DNA of 64,000 nucleotides from an uncultured Bacteroidales bacterium. GTDB taxonomy: Bacteria > Bacteroidota > Bacteroidia > Bacteroidales > UBA932. Made by a program: the position numbers and the translations under genes. Each line of letters opens with the position of its first letter. Position 1 is the first letter of the stretch. The stretch spans positions 471,640 to 535,639 of the forward strand of contig CAMVKH010000001.1 of the NCBI GenBank assembly GCA_947168065.1, in the 5' to 3' direction. Below are positions 1-8,712 of this stretch, in pieces. The notes below the pieces were generated by a model. The model did not search any database and was not told the DNA's origin. It worked only from the letters and a program-made list of their open reading frames with translations.

Positions 1-291
1 CCGGACGGCATCATCCATCTGAAGACCGACAGCCGCCTCCTCCACCATTTTACCCGGGAGACCGTCCTGCAGAACGGACTGCCGCTGATCGAAGCTTGCG
101 AAGACATCTACGGCACGGGGCGTGCCGACGACCTGCTCTCGATCCAAACCTTCTACGAAAAGAATTTCCTCGCACAGGGGATCCCCATCACCTATCTGTC
201 GTTCCGTCTGGGCGGCGACAAGCCACTGGTCGAACCCGAGTGGGACCAGGAGCCTTACGAGCAGACCTACAAGACCCTTACACGGTCCTGA
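1..291 (+). CDS. trmB: tRNA (guanine-N7)-methyltransferase, C-terminal part
   Basis: The reading frame is open from the first base and ends at TGA 289-291, so only the last 96 residues are visible. They fit the C-terminal end of TrmB, which methylates G46 of tRNA with S-adenosylmethionine: a stretch reading IIHLKTDSRLLHHFT, followed by GRADDLLSIQTFYEKNF, is the conserved TrmB tail (LKTDSxxL and ADDILSIxTxYE). The last 14 bp overlap the end of the convergent polyprenyl synthase gene. The N-terminal SAM-binding part lies outside the window. Confidence 0.85.
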   Translation, partial: PDGIIHLKTDSRLLHHFTRETVLQNGLPLIEACEDIYGTGRADDLLSIQTFYEKNFLAQGIPITYLSFRLGGDKPLVEPEWDQEPYEQTYKTLTRS

Positions 292-1240
292 TGGCGATCA
301 TGCCCGCCATTTTTTCAAGATAATCCCGGGATGGGGATGCGGGGAACGCGGCAAGCACTTCGACCGCCTGCCGGATTTCCGCGTCAAGTTTCTCTCGCGC
401 ATAGGACATCGCATCGTACTGGCGTACCCAGGCGAACACATCGGAAACCAGCTCAGCATCAGGATTTTTCATCCGGCGACGCACTTCTCGCACGACGGAG
501 CGGGGCGCTTTTTCGAAGAACCCGAAAAGAGGAAGGGTAATCTTCTTTTCAAGGATATCCTGTCCGGTAGGCTTGCCGATGGAGAGTTCCGGGGAATAAT
601 CGAGCATATCGTCACGCATCTGGAAGGCCTGTCCGATATGCCAGGCATAGATCCGGCATCTTTCGATCTCCTTTTCGGAAGCTTCGACCGAACAGGCGGC
701 GCTCACCATGCAGGCTTCGAAAAGCGAAGTCGTCTTGCAATAGATGATCCGGCGATAGTCGTCTTCGGTGGTATCGGCCTTTTCGGCTTTTTCCAGTTGG
801 AGCATTTCCCCGCTGGCCAGGTCGGCCAGACATTTGGAAAAGACATGCAGTACCCGCTTGTCAGGATGGTCGATGATCAGGTCCATCGCCTTCGACAGCC
901 AGTAGTCGCCCAGCAGGACGGCCGTAGTCGGGGAATAGACGGTCATCATCGTAGGGACGCCCCGGCGGGTCGGGGCATTGTCGGCTACGTCGTCGTGCAT
1001 CAACGTAGCCGTGTGCAACAGCTCGGAAGCAGCGGCACAACGAACAACGCGCTCATTGCAATCGCCCCGGAGGGCTTTTGCAATGAGCAGCGTGAAAAGA
1101 GGACGAAGTTTCTTGCCGCCGTGCCCGAGCAGGTACTGGTTGGCCTTGTCGAGCAAGGGGATGTCGGACTCCAGACTCTCGGCGAAACAACGCTGGAAGT
1201 CAGTCCAGGCCTTTCCCAGGAACTGTTGGACTTCCTTCAA
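278..1240 (-). CDS. Polyprenyl diphosphate synthase
   Basis: Trans-isoprenyl diphosphate synthase of 320 aa, the usual length. It condenses isopentenyl diphosphate with an allylic diphosphate to make a long-chain polyprenyl diphosphate, probably for the menaquinone side chain. The first aspartate-rich motif, DDVAD with downstream RRG, is at about residues 83-94, and the second, DDMLD, at about 208-212. GGKKLRP near residue 42 is the conserved IPP-binding segment. The chain length cannot be read from the sequence, so ispA/ispB/hepT is left open. It is the last gene of a minus-strand series and converges on trmB. Confidence 0.88.
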   Translation of the reverse strand: MKEVQQFLGKAWTDFQRCFAESLESDIPLLDKANQYLLGHGGKKLRPLFTLLIAKALRGDCNERVVRCAAASELLHTATLMHDDVADNAPTRRGVPTMMTVYSPTTAVLLGDYWLSKAMDLIIDHPDKRVLHVFSKCLADLASGEMLQLEKAEKADTTEDDYRRIIYCKTTSLFEACMVSAACSVEASEKEIERCRIYAWHIGQAFQMRDDMLDYSPELSIGKPTGQDILEKKITLPLFGFFEKAPRSVVREVRRRMKNPDAELVSDVFAWVRQYDAMSYAREKLDAEIRQAVEVLAAFPASPSRDYLEKMAGMIAIRTV

Positions 1241-1249
1241 CGGTGTCGG

Positions 1250-1846
1250 CTAGAACTTGAGGCCGAGGCAGATCTCAAACGTGCGGGGCGCAGCGTCGAG
1301 GGTCGGCAACTGCTTCGTATCAGCGATGGCGCCGAAATTCCAGTTGTACTTGCCGGTGATCTGGAAACGGAAGACCTGGATCCCCAGGCCGATGCCCAGA
1401 CCCCACTCGGCCTTCTTGAGGCCGTCGCGGATGGCATCCATATCCGTATCTTCCCAGCCGGATCCCCGGAACTGGTTCGAAACCTTCAGGCCCACATACG
1501 GACCGGCGAAGATGAACGGGCGGGCGATCAGCAGATCCGGACCCCACTGCACGTTCACCGGAACCTCCACATAACCGAGATTCAGGTTCTGAACGTCGGA
1601 GAACCGGTAACCGGTGACCTTGTAGATGATTTCAGGCTGGATGGAAAAACCGTGCGAGGTCTCGGACTGATAACCGACGCCGATCTGCCAGCCGGATTTA
1701 CCCTTCTTGATATCGGAGACCGTGGTGCTCTTATTGATATCAACGTTGCTGTAGTTGTAGCCACCCTTGATGATGACACCCTGTGCACCGGCCGAAATGA
1801 CACTGATGCAGAGAAGGCTGACAAGCAGTAAAGAAAGCTTCTTCAT
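1250..1846 (-). CDS. Outer-membrane beta-barrel protein (PorT/OMP_b-brl type), copy 1
   Basis: A 198-aa protein with a signal peptide (MKKLSLLLVSLLCISVISAGAQ) and then alternating polar and hydrophobic strands, for example IKGGYNYSN, GWQIGVGYQ and FIFAGPYVGLKV. It ends in phenylalanine, as expected for barrels inserted by the BAM complex. It is a paralogue of the next gene at 1851-2420: both share the IKGG start, the PEIIYKV/PELVYKV block, FAGPYVG, LGxGxGI, the KYNWNFG-IAD block and a final GLxF. The two genes are 4 bp apart, which indicates tandem duplication. Ligand and role are unknown. Confidence 0.8.
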   Translation of the reverse strand: MKKLSLLLVSLLCISVISAGAQGVIIKGGYNYSNVDINKSTTVSDIKKGKSGWQIGVGYQSETSHGFSIQPEIIYKVTGYRFSDVQNLNLGYVEVPVNVQWGPDLLIARPFIFAGPYVGLKVSNQFRGSGWEDTDMDAIRDGLKKAEWGLGIGLGIQVFRFQITGKYNWNFGAIADTKQLPTLDAAPRTFEICLGLKF

Positions 1847-1850
1847 ACCG

Positions 1851-2420
1851 TTAGAAATTCAGGCCGACACAGATTTCGATGATACGCGGCGTACCGCTCA
1901 ACTCAGGAACACCCGTTGCATCGGCGATGCGGCCGAAGTTCCAGTTGTACTTGGCGGTCAGCTGCAGGATCCAAAGGTCGATACCGACACCGAGACCCAG
2001 ACCGTATTCCACCTTCTTCAGGTCGTTGCGGATGGATTCGGCCGTCGCCTTGTTGCCGAAGACACCGGCGCCGATGCCCACGTAGGGACCCGCGAAGACA
2101 AACGGATGGAGCTTGTCGGTATTGCCGATGTTGAAACCGAGCTGGACATTGATAGGGATTTCAAGATAACCGCGTCTGAGGGTTTCCCGGTCATATTCGA
2201 AACCGACGACCTTATAGACGAGTTCCGGCTGGAAGGTCAGGCCGAAGCCGTCGGGAATCTCGGTCTGGAATCCAAGGCCGAACTGATAGCCGAAAGGCTT
2301 GGACTCAATATTCTTGATGTTCGTAAAATTGGCACCACCCTTGATGACCAGACCTTCGGCGCTGGCAGTGAGGGTGCTGATGCACAAAACGCTGATGATC
2401 AGCAGGAAAAGTTTTTTCAT
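1851..2420 (-). CDS. Outer-membrane beta-barrel protein (PorT/OMP_b-brl type), copy 2
   Basis: A 189-aa protein with a signal peptide (MKKLFLLIISVLCISTLTASA) and a predicted small barrel, ending in phenylalanine. It is the upstream partner of the paralogue at 1250-1846, with the same order of conserved blocks, so the pair arose by duplication. It lies 12 bp downstream of thioredoxin on the same strand and is probably co-transcribed with it. Nothing in the sequence identifies a ligand. Confidence 0.8.
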   Translation of the reverse strand: MKKLFLLIISVLCISTLTASAEGLVIKGGANFTNIKNIESKPFGYQFGLGFQTEIPDGFGLTFQPELVYKVVGFEYDRETLRRGYLEIPINVQLGFNIGNTDKLHPFVFAGPYVGIGAGVFGNKATAESIRNDLKKVEYGLGLGVGIDLWILQLTAKYNWNFGRIADATGVPELSGTPRIIEICVGLNF

Positions 2421-2432
2421 ATCGATTAGGTT

Positions 2433-2750
2433 TTAAAGAATTTTTTCAATGTGCTTCTCGATCTCCGCCTGGGAGACGGCGCCGACGACACGGTCGACCA
2501 GCTCGCCGCCCTTGAAGAAGAGCAGCGTCGGGATATTGCGGATGCCGAACTTCATCGGGATATCCGTGCTCTCATCGACATTGCATTTGACAACGTTTAC
2601 CTTGCCCTCATATTTCTCGGCCATCTTGTCGACGATGGGAGAGATCATGCGGCAGGGGCCGCACCAGGTGGCCCAGAAGTCTACGACGACAGGCATCTGC
2701 GCCTGCTCGACGAGTTCGCTGAAATTGGAATCGGTTAATGCTTGTGCCAT
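2433..2750 (-). CDS. trxA: Thioredoxin
   Basis: A 105-aa cytoplasmic thioredoxin of normal length. The redox-active WCGPC is at about residues 29-33, inside VVDFWATWCGPCRM. The cis-proline segment RNIPTLLFFKGG follows at about residue 73. It reduces protein disulfides using electrons from thioredoxin reductase. There is no signal peptide. It lies 56 bp downstream of the small PII-like gene. A TATCTTTA element (complement of 2782-2789) is a possible weak promoter of its own. Confidence 0.95.
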   Translation of the reverse strand: MAQALTDSNFSELVEQAQMPVVVDFWATWCGPCRMISPIVDKMAEKYEGKVNVVKCNVDESTDIPMKFGIRNIPTLLFFKGGELVDRVVGAVSQAEIEKHIEKIL

Positions 2751-2806
2751 AGTTTTCTTATCAAAAAAAGGATTCAGGCGTTAAAGATAAACATTTTTTT
2801 CGAAAA

Positions 2807-3100
2807 TCAGACAGCCTGCTCGATATTCCATACGAACGCGCGCACGCCGACCGATTTGTTGCGGGCGTCGAGTTTGCGCACGGTCAGGAGCAGTTCATCC
2901 ACCTTTTCGTCGGGTATGACCGTTATCACGGCCGAGTTCATTTCGGGCCAGGTATGGGTGCCGCGGCGCGGTTCCCCGTCCACGGATCCCCTGCCCTGGA
3001 CCTGTTCAAAGAACGTAAAGCCTCTGATGCCCAATTCTTCCAACATATACTCCACACGGGAGGTGAAAGCCTGGTTGAATACGATAAAGACACTTTTCAT
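2807..3100 (-). CDS. Small PII-like (ferredoxin-fold) protein coupled to an RND pump
   Basis: A 97-aa protein that begins MKSVFIVFNQAFTSRVEYML. I chose the ATG at 3100 because it overlaps the stop of the RND gene as ATGA and has an AGGAGG-like ribosome site just upstream; a longer upstream frame is open but would overlap the pump gene by about 180 bp. The pattern of beta-alpha-beta, a variable loop (QGRGSVDGEPRRG) and a second beta-alpha-beta resembles small PII/CutA-like regulators found with metal or drug efflux pumps. The assignment rests on fold pattern and position only. It may sense a ligand and adjust the pump, but that is inference. Confidence 0.6.
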   Translation of the reverse strand: MKSVFIVFNQAFTSRVEYMLEELGIRGFTFFEQVQGRGSVDGEPRRGTHTWPEMNSAVITVIPDEKVDELLLTVRKLDARNKSVGVRAFVWNIEQAV

Positions 3101-6100
3101 CTTGCTTCCTCCTGGTCGGGATTCAAATTCATGAAGATAAATTCCTTGCGGCGTTTCTCTTTCTTGTTGCGCTCGCCGCTGCGGGAGATCAGGCCATAAA
3201 CTACCGGTACGACGATCAGCGTGACGAAGGTCGAAACCAGCAGACCGCCGATCACCACGATGCCGAGCGGATGCCACATTTCGGAACCCTCACCGCCGCT
3301 GAGTGCCATCGGAAGCATACCGAGCAGCGTCGTGAAGGCCGTCATGAGCACAGGGCGCAGACGCGAGGCACCCGAAAGGGCGATCGCCTCGTTCAGCGCG
3401 TGGCCGCGGTCGCGCATCAGGTTGATGTAGTCCACCAGCACGATACCGTTCTTGACCACGATACCCACCAGCATCACCACACCCAGGGCGCCGATCATAT
3501 CGAGCGACGTACCCGTGAGCCAGAGGGCCAGCACCACGCCCGAAAGGCCGAACGGGATGGAGAGCAGGATGACCGCCGGTTTGTTGAGCGATTCGAACTG
3601 CGAAGCCATCACGATATAGACCAAAAGGATGATCAGCAGCAGCAGGGCGAAGATGTCCTTGAAAGTCTTCTGCTGGTCTTCGAAGTCACCGGCCAGTACC
3701 ACCGAGATGCCCGACGGACGGGAGATCTGGTCTATCTGCGTCTGGATGGCTGCGGCCAGCTCGCCCAGCGAAGTCTCATACGGCATCGAGATGACGCGGA
3801 CATAGCGCTGGCGGCTCTTGCGGTCGATGGTCTGCGGAGCCCAGTATTCTTCGATGGTCGCGATCTCGCTGAGCTTGATGCGGGCGCCGGTCGCCGTCGG
3901 GATTGTGAGGTCCTGGATGTCGGTGATCGAATTGCGGTCTTCCTCCTTGAGGCGGACCACGATGTTGTACTCATCGCCGTCTTCCTTCAGGAAGCCTGCC
4001 GTGAAACCGGTCACGCGGTTGCGGATGTACTGCGATACGGTGGCCGTGTTCAGGCCGTGGATCGCGGCTTTCTCCTTGTCGATAGTGACTTTGAGTTCCG
4101 GACGGTCCTTGTCGCGCGAGATGCGGACGTTGCGGGCGCCGGGCACGTTGTTTACGATGACCTGGCGGACTTCCTCCGCATAGAGATTGGTCTCGTCGAA
4201 GTCATAGCCGTAGATTTCCACATCCACGGTGGAACGGCCGCCGCCGCCCATACCGCCGGACGCATTGACCTGATACTCGATGATTTCAGGATACTGGGCC
4301 AATTCCGTACGGAGAACCTCGCCGATCTCTTCGATCGTGCGGGTACGCTCGTATTTCTTGTTGCACACCACCGTCATCGAAATCTTGTAGTTGGTGGTCG
4401 AGGAGAACAGGGCGCCGACCGAACTCTCGTCGTTCGAACCGGCGGAAGTAGAGATGCGCTGGACTTCCGGAACCAGTTCACGGAAGCGCTCTTCCAGGAC
4501 GCGGGCCGTCTTTACCGTCTCTTCGATACGGGTGCCGCGCTGCAGTTCCACCGTGACGCTCAAACGGCCGTTGTCGCTGCTGGGCATGAATTCCGTACCA
4601 ATCTTGCCCATCACCATCGGCAACAGCGAAACCACGAAGAATGCGATCGCGATGAGGATGGTTATCAGCTTATGGGTCAGGCACCAGCGAAGCAGGTTGG
4701 CGTAAGCCTTGTCCACCTTGTCGAGGAATCCTACCACGATACGGTCGTACCAGCCCTTCTTTTCCTTCCCCTCGATCAGATGGCCGTTCTCGTCGATTCT
4801 CACTTCCCGGGCCTTGAGGAGCTTCGAGCAGAGCATCGGGATCAGGGAGATGGCCGCCAGCGTCGAGGTCGAAACCACGATGGTCACGATCCAGCCCAGC
4901 TCCTTGAACAGGATGCCGGCCAGGCCGGTGAGCATCGTCAGCGGGATGAATACGGCTGCGATGACGAGCGTCGTCGCAATGACGGAAGTCCAAACCTCAT
5001 TGGTTGCGTAGATGGAAGCCTCATGGGGCGACGAACCGCGGTCGATGTGCTTGGTGATATTCTCCAGCACCACGATGGAGTCGTCCACCACCATACCGAT
5101 GGCCACGGTCAAGGCCGAAAGCGAGATGATGTTGAGCGAACTGTCGGTAAGCAGCAGATACACGAAAGCCACAATCAATGCGATCGGGATCGTGATGCCG
5201 ATGATCAGCGTGGCGCGCCATTTCCCGAGGAAGAAGAAGACCACCAGCACCACGAAGAGAAGGGCGTAGAGGATGGATTCCTCCAGCGAACCGATGGCGT
5301 TCTCGATCTCTTCGGAAGAGTCGTAGATCATCTTGATATGCACGTCGGAAGGCAGGGTCTTCTCGATGCGGGAGAGCTCCTTGCGCACGTCGCGGCAGAC
5401 CTGGACGGTGTTGGAACCCGATTTCTTGGCCACCATCAGACGGACGGCCTCGCGGCTGTCCACCTTCTCGTCGAGCGAGAGGTCCTTGATCGTATCGCGC
5501 ACCTGCGCCAGGTCGCGGACAAAGACCTTCTTGCCGGCCATCGTGGTGGAAACCACGATGTCGGCGATGTCGGCGCTCTGCTCATATTCGCCGCGTACCT
5601 GCATCTGATACTGCTGGCGGTCCATCTTGACCACACCGCTCGACAGGTTCAGGTTGTTGACGCTGATGGCGTTGGCTACCTGCTCGAGGGTCAGGTTGTA
5701 GGCGTCGAGTTTCGCCTGGTCGATGTCGATGTAAACATAGCGGTCGGGTGCACCCGACACCGATACGGAGCCGATGCCCTCGATGCGGTTGAGCTGCGGG
5801 ACCACCTCGTCGTTGAGAATCTTCTCCAGACCGGGATAACTTTCTTCCGCCGTCACGGAATACTGGATAATCGGCATCAGGCTCGAATTGAGCTTGAACA
5901 TCACAGGGCTCGAGCAACCGTCGGGAAGGTTGCTCTTGATCATGTCGATGTAGGAGCGTATGTCGTTGGCCGCCTCGTCACGGTCGGTCCCCCACTCCAG
6001 CTCCAGCGAAACGACCGACATGTTGTCACGGGAAGACGAGGTGAGTTCTTTCAGGCCGTCGACCGAGGTGAGGCTGTTCTCGATGATCTTGGTGACGTTG

Positions 6101-6282
6101 GTCTCGATTTCACTGGCGCTCGCCCCCGCGTAAGTGGTCATCACCGTGATGTACGGCGGATCCATCTCCGGGAACTGGTCGATCGGCAGGCGCGAAAGCG
6201 AGAACAGGCCGATAACGATCACCGCCACGAAGATCAGCGCCGTGGTGACGGGCTTTTCAATGGCTGACTTGTAGATACTCAT
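3097..6282 (-). CDS. RND efflux pump, inner-membrane permease (HAE1/AcrB type)
   Basis: A 1061-aa proton-driven exporter of the AcrB/MexB family, full length. It starts MSIYKSAIEKPVTTALIF (first membrane helix), with LPIDQFPEMDPPYITV as the conserved family motif, a large periplasmic porter domain, then helices 2-6 carrying ALTVAIGMVVDDSIVVLENI, where the aspartates belong to the proton relay. The second half repeats this layout, with GVVMLVGIVVKNGIVLVDY near residue 930. It forms a tripartite pump with the adaptor and TolC genes immediately upstream (gaps of 2 and 6 bp). Substrates cannot be predicted from sequence. Confidence 0.95.
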   Translation of the reverse strand: MSIYKSAIEKPVTTALIFVAVIVIGLFSLSRLPIDQFPEMDPPYITVMTTYAGASASEIETNVTKIIENSLTSVDGLKELTSSSRDNMSVVSLELEWGTDRDEAANDIRSYIDMIKSNLPDGCSSPVMFKLNSSLMPIIQYSVTAEESYPGLEKILNDEVVPQLNRIEGIGSVSVSGAPDRYVYIDIDQAKLDAYNLTLEQVANAISVNNLNLSSGVVKMDRQQYQMQVRGEYEQSADIADIVVSTTMAGKKVFVRDLAQVRDTIKDLSLDEKVDSREAVRLMVAKKSGSNTVQVCRDVRKELSRIEKTLPSDVHIKMIYDSSEEIENAIGSLEESILYALLFVVLVVFFFLGKWRATLIIGITIPIALIVAFVYLLLTDSSLNIISLSALTVAIGMVVDDSIVVLENITKHIDRGSSPHEASIYATNEVWTSVIATTLVIAAVFIPLTMLTGLAGILFKELGWIVTIVVSTSTLAAISLIPMLCSKLLKAREVRIDENGHLIEGKEKKGWYDRIVVGFLDKVDKAYANLLRWCLTHKLITILIAIAFFVVSLLPMVMGKIGTEFMPSSDNGRLSVTVELQRGTRIEETVKTARVLEERFRELVPEVQRISTSAGSNDESSVGALFSSTTNYKISMTVVCNKKYERTRTIEEIGEVLRTELAQYPEIIEYQVNASGGMGGGGRSTVDVEIYGYDFDETNLYAEEVRQVIVNNVPGARNVRISRDKDRPELKVTIDKEKAAIHGLNTATVSQYIRNRVTGFTAGFLKEDGDEYNIVVRLKEEDRNSITDIQDLTIPTATGARIKLSEIATIEEYWAPQTIDRKSRQRYVRVISMPYETSLGELAAAIQTQIDQISRPSGISVVLAGDFEDQQKTFKDIFALLLLIILLVYIVMASQFESLNKPAVILLSIPFGLSGVVLALWLTGTSLDMIGALGVVMLVGIVVKNGIVLVDYINLMRDRGHALNEAIALSGASRLRPVLMTAFTTLLGMLPMALSGGEGSEMWHPLGIVVIGGLLVSTFVTLIVVPVVYGLISRSGERNKKEKRRKEFIFMNLNPDQEEAR

Positions 6283-6284
6283 CG

Positions 6285-7301
6285 TCAGTTCTCCCTCGCT
6301 ACGTTGATTTTAGCGCCGTCGACCAACTTAGCCTGGCCCACGACTACCAGACGGTCGCCTTCCTGCAGCTCGTCGCTGATGACCTCGATATTCTCGTCGA
6401 AACGCTGGCCGAGTTTCACGAACACGCGCTTGGCCACGCCGCCGTCATCGAGGAAGACGTAGCGGTCGTTCGAACCCGTGAGCTTGAGCACGGCCTGGTA
6501 AGGCACCACCATGGCGCGCGCCATGCCCATCGACATTTTCGTCTTGACATACATACCCGGACGGAGTTTCAGACCGCTGTTGGGGATGCGGAGCCGGGCC
6601 TGGAAGGTGTGGGAAGCCGGATCGACGGTCGGATAGACGATATCGATCGTGGCCGGGAAGGTCTCGCCCGGATAGATTTCCGAAGTAATCTCGACCTTCA
6701 TACCCTTCTTCACCACGGGATAGTAGTTTTCCGGGATGGCGATCAGGGCCTTGAGCGTATGGATCTGTGTCAGCACAAGGATCGGCTGACCGCTGTAGAG
6801 CTCGCCGTCCTCATAGTTCTTGGCCGAGATCACGCCGGAGAAAGGCGCCCGCACATAGGTATTCTTCTCCAGGAAATCCAGCGACTCCTTGGTCTGCTCA
6901 TAGCTCAGCCGGGTCTGGTCGTAGGTCTGCTGGGACACCGCACCGCTTTCGTGCAGCGACTCCATCCGCTGCATCTCGACACCCAGGTTGGTGTAGGTCA
7001 GCTTGGTGGTGGTGTACTGGTTCTGGTCCATCCGCACCAGCATCGTTCCCGAGCCTACGTTCGTGCCGACTTCGACATAGATGTGTTCGATCTTGCCGGT
7101 CAGCGAAGGGGCCACGTTGAGGGTCTGCCAGCCTTCGAGCGTGGTGGAGAATTCCAGTTCACGGGAGATGTCGGACATCGCAAGGGCGGCCGTCTCGACC
7201 AGTTCCGCGCGCTGCTCCACCTGCTGCTGGGCCTGCTGTCCGCCGCAAGCGCTTACGACCAGGGCCGCGAAGGCCGGGATAAAGAGGAAAAAGCGTTTCA
7301 T
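6285..7301 (-). CDS. RND efflux periplasmic adaptor (membrane fusion protein)
   Basis: A 338-aa adaptor lipoprotein: signal peptide with lipobox VSAC, so Cys19 is the likely lipidation site. The order is a short lipoyl half (LNVAPSLTGKIEHIYVEVG), a coiled hairpin (residues about 90-135, rich in Glu/Gln), the second lipoyl half (VRAPFSGVISAKNYEDGELY), a beta-barrel domain and a membrane-proximal domain ending VVGQAKLVDGAKI. It bridges the pump and TolC. The gene lies between them in the operon, 2 bp from the pump gene. Confidence 0.93.
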   Translation of the reverse strand: MKRFFLFIPAFAALVVSACGGQQAQQQVEQRAELVETAALAMSDISRELEFSTTLEGWQTLNVAPSLTGKIEHIYVEVGTNVGSGTMLVRMDQNQYTTTKLTYTNLGVEMQRMESLHESGAVSQQTYDQTRLSYEQTKESLDFLEKNTYVRAPFSGVISAKNYEDGELYSGQPILVLTQIHTLKALIAIPENYYPVVKKGMKVEITSEIYPGETFPATIDIVYPTVDPASHTFQARLRIPNSGLKLRPGMYVKTKMSMGMARAMVVPYQAVLKLTGSNDRYVFLDDGGVAKRVFVKLGQRFDENIEVISDELQEGDRLVVVGQAKLVDGAKINVAREN

Positions 7302-7307
7302 ATCGTA

Positions 7308-8609
7308 TTATCTTTTATTCAGGAGTTGTTCAAGGGAAACCTGGGCGTTGATGATCTCCAGCATCGACTGGACATAGCTGCTCTGGGCATTGATCAGGTT
7401 GGTGCCCGAATTGGTGACGTCGAAGCTGGAGGCCACTCCGTATTCAAACTTCTTGGCGACGTTGTCGAAGACACGCTGCGCGACGGCTACGCTCTGCTTC
7501 TGGATCTCGTACTTTTCGATGGCGTTGCGCAGGTTGTAGCACAGCTGGTCGTACTGGACGTTGAGCGAGAGTTCCGTATCTTCCAGCGTGTTGAGCTGCT
7601 TCTTGTAGGCCAGCCGGGCGTCCTTGATGGCCGCATAGTTCTTGCCGAAACCGAAAAGCGGGATGTTGAGCTGCGCGCCGATCATATTGGGCGGCGTCAT
7701 GTTCATCGTAGCCTCGCTGCTGAAATTGTGACGGGCATTGAACTGGTGATAGACGCTGAGCGTCGGACCGTTGGTCCAGCCGGTCAGGGCGATCTGCTTG
7801 CGGCTCAGTTCGGTATTCTCCTTCAGGAGCCGGTAGTCGTAATTCTGTTCGATGTCAAACTCGGTGGCCAGCAGCTCGGAGGTGGTTTTCATGTTCAACA
7901 GGTCGTCGATGTCCTGGGTCAGGATGATATCCACATCCTCCTCCAGGCAGAGCTGCAGGCGCAGGGAGTTGTAAACCATCTCCAGGGAACGCTGGGCGGT
8001 CTTGATGGTGCTCTCCATCGTAGCCACCTGGACCTGGATCTGGTCGGCGTCCGTCTGCTCGGCCACGCCCACATCCACGGAGTTCTGCGTGATCTGATGC
8101 AGCTTCCGCATGCTTTCCAGATTCTTGTTCAACAGCCGGATCGTCTCCTCGGTCACAAGGGCGGAGAAATAGAGGGTTTCCACCTGGTTGGCAATCTGTC
8201 TTTCCGTCTTCTGCTGCGTGAGGTCGGCCATCCGGCGGGAGATTTCCGCAAGACCCAGAGAAACGACCTGTGCGCCATTGAGCGCCACTGTCGTGGAGAC
8301 GTTGAAGGTCATGTAGGGCGTCATCGAAATCTTCATCGGACCCAGGTCCATCTTGTAGCCGAGGCTGTTGGAATAGGAGCCGCTGGCAGAGACCTGCGGC
8401 AGCAGGCTGGCGATGGCTTTCCATTTGTTCGCCTGTGCTTTCTGGATGTCGATTGAAGCATTGGCCAGGGTCCTGTTGTGCTCGATGGCAAACTGCTGGG
8501 CTTCCGCCAGGCTGAAGGACATGCTCGAAGACCGGGTCTGGGCTTTTGCGCTGTCCGTCAGAAGAAGACTGAGCAGGAAAAGTCCGGAAAACAGAACGAT
8601 ATTTCTCAT
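7308..8609 (-). CDS. TolC-family outer-membrane efflux protein
   Basis: A 433-aa outer-membrane channel of the tripartite pump. It has a signal peptide (MRNIVLFSGLFLLSLLLTDSAKAQ), then the two TolC repeats rich in long helices (LAEAQQFAIEHNRTLANA is typical of repeat 1; LSLNVQYDQLCYNLRNAIEKYE of repeat 2). It is the first gene of the operon TolC, adaptor, RND pump, PII-like protein. A TATTTTTG box (complement of 8641-8648) lies 31 bp upstream of the start and is the likely promoter. Confidence 0.92.
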   Translation of the reverse strand: MRNIVLFSGLFLLSLLLTDSAKAQTRSSSMSFSLAEAQQFAIEHNRTLANASIDIQKAQANKWKAIASLLPQVSASGSYSNSLGYKMDLGPMKISMTPYMTFNVSTTVALNGAQVVSLGLAEISRRMADLTQQKTERQIANQVETLYFSALVTEETIRLLNKNLESMRKLHQITQNSVDVGVAEQTDADQIQVQVATMESTIKTAQRSLEMVYNSLRLQLCLEEDVDIILTQDIDDLLNMKTTSELLATEFDIEQNYDYRLLKENTELSRKQIALTGWTNGPTLSVYHQFNARHNFSSEATMNMTPPNMIGAQLNIPLFGFGKNYAAIKDARLAYKKQLNTLEDTELSLNVQYDQLCYNLRNAIEKYEIQKQSVAVAQRVFDNVAKKFEYGVASSFDVTNSGTNLINAQSSYVQSMLEIINAQVSLEQLLNKR

Positions 8610-8640
8610 TTCATCAATTAATTATCCTGTAACAGAGGCG

Positions 8641-8648
8641 CAAAAATA
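8641..8648 (-). promoter_or_regulatory. Promoter -7 box of the RND efflux operon
   Basis: On the minus strand this reads TATTTTTG, matching the Bacteroidetes TAnnTTTG consensus. A GTTG lies 19 bp upstream as an imperfect -33 element. On the plus strand, TATATTTG at 8681-8688 could serve the divergent peptidase gene, but it has no clear -33 element. Confidence 0.5.
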
Positions 8649-8712
8649 CAACAAATATCACGCCATCCAACGCTTTTTATTATATTTGTATCTTATATAA
8701 GATTACCTTGCC

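Noticed and set aside
3271..6267. Long plus-strand open frame of about 998 codons opposite the RND pump gene
   Set aside because: It is rich in His, Asp and Arg with no domain or signal, and mirrors the codons of a clear RND gene. GC-rich antisense frames are expected here. The same applies to long frames opposite SusC (51337-53511), the polyferredoxin (34083-36182) and the polyprenyl synthase (122-1831).
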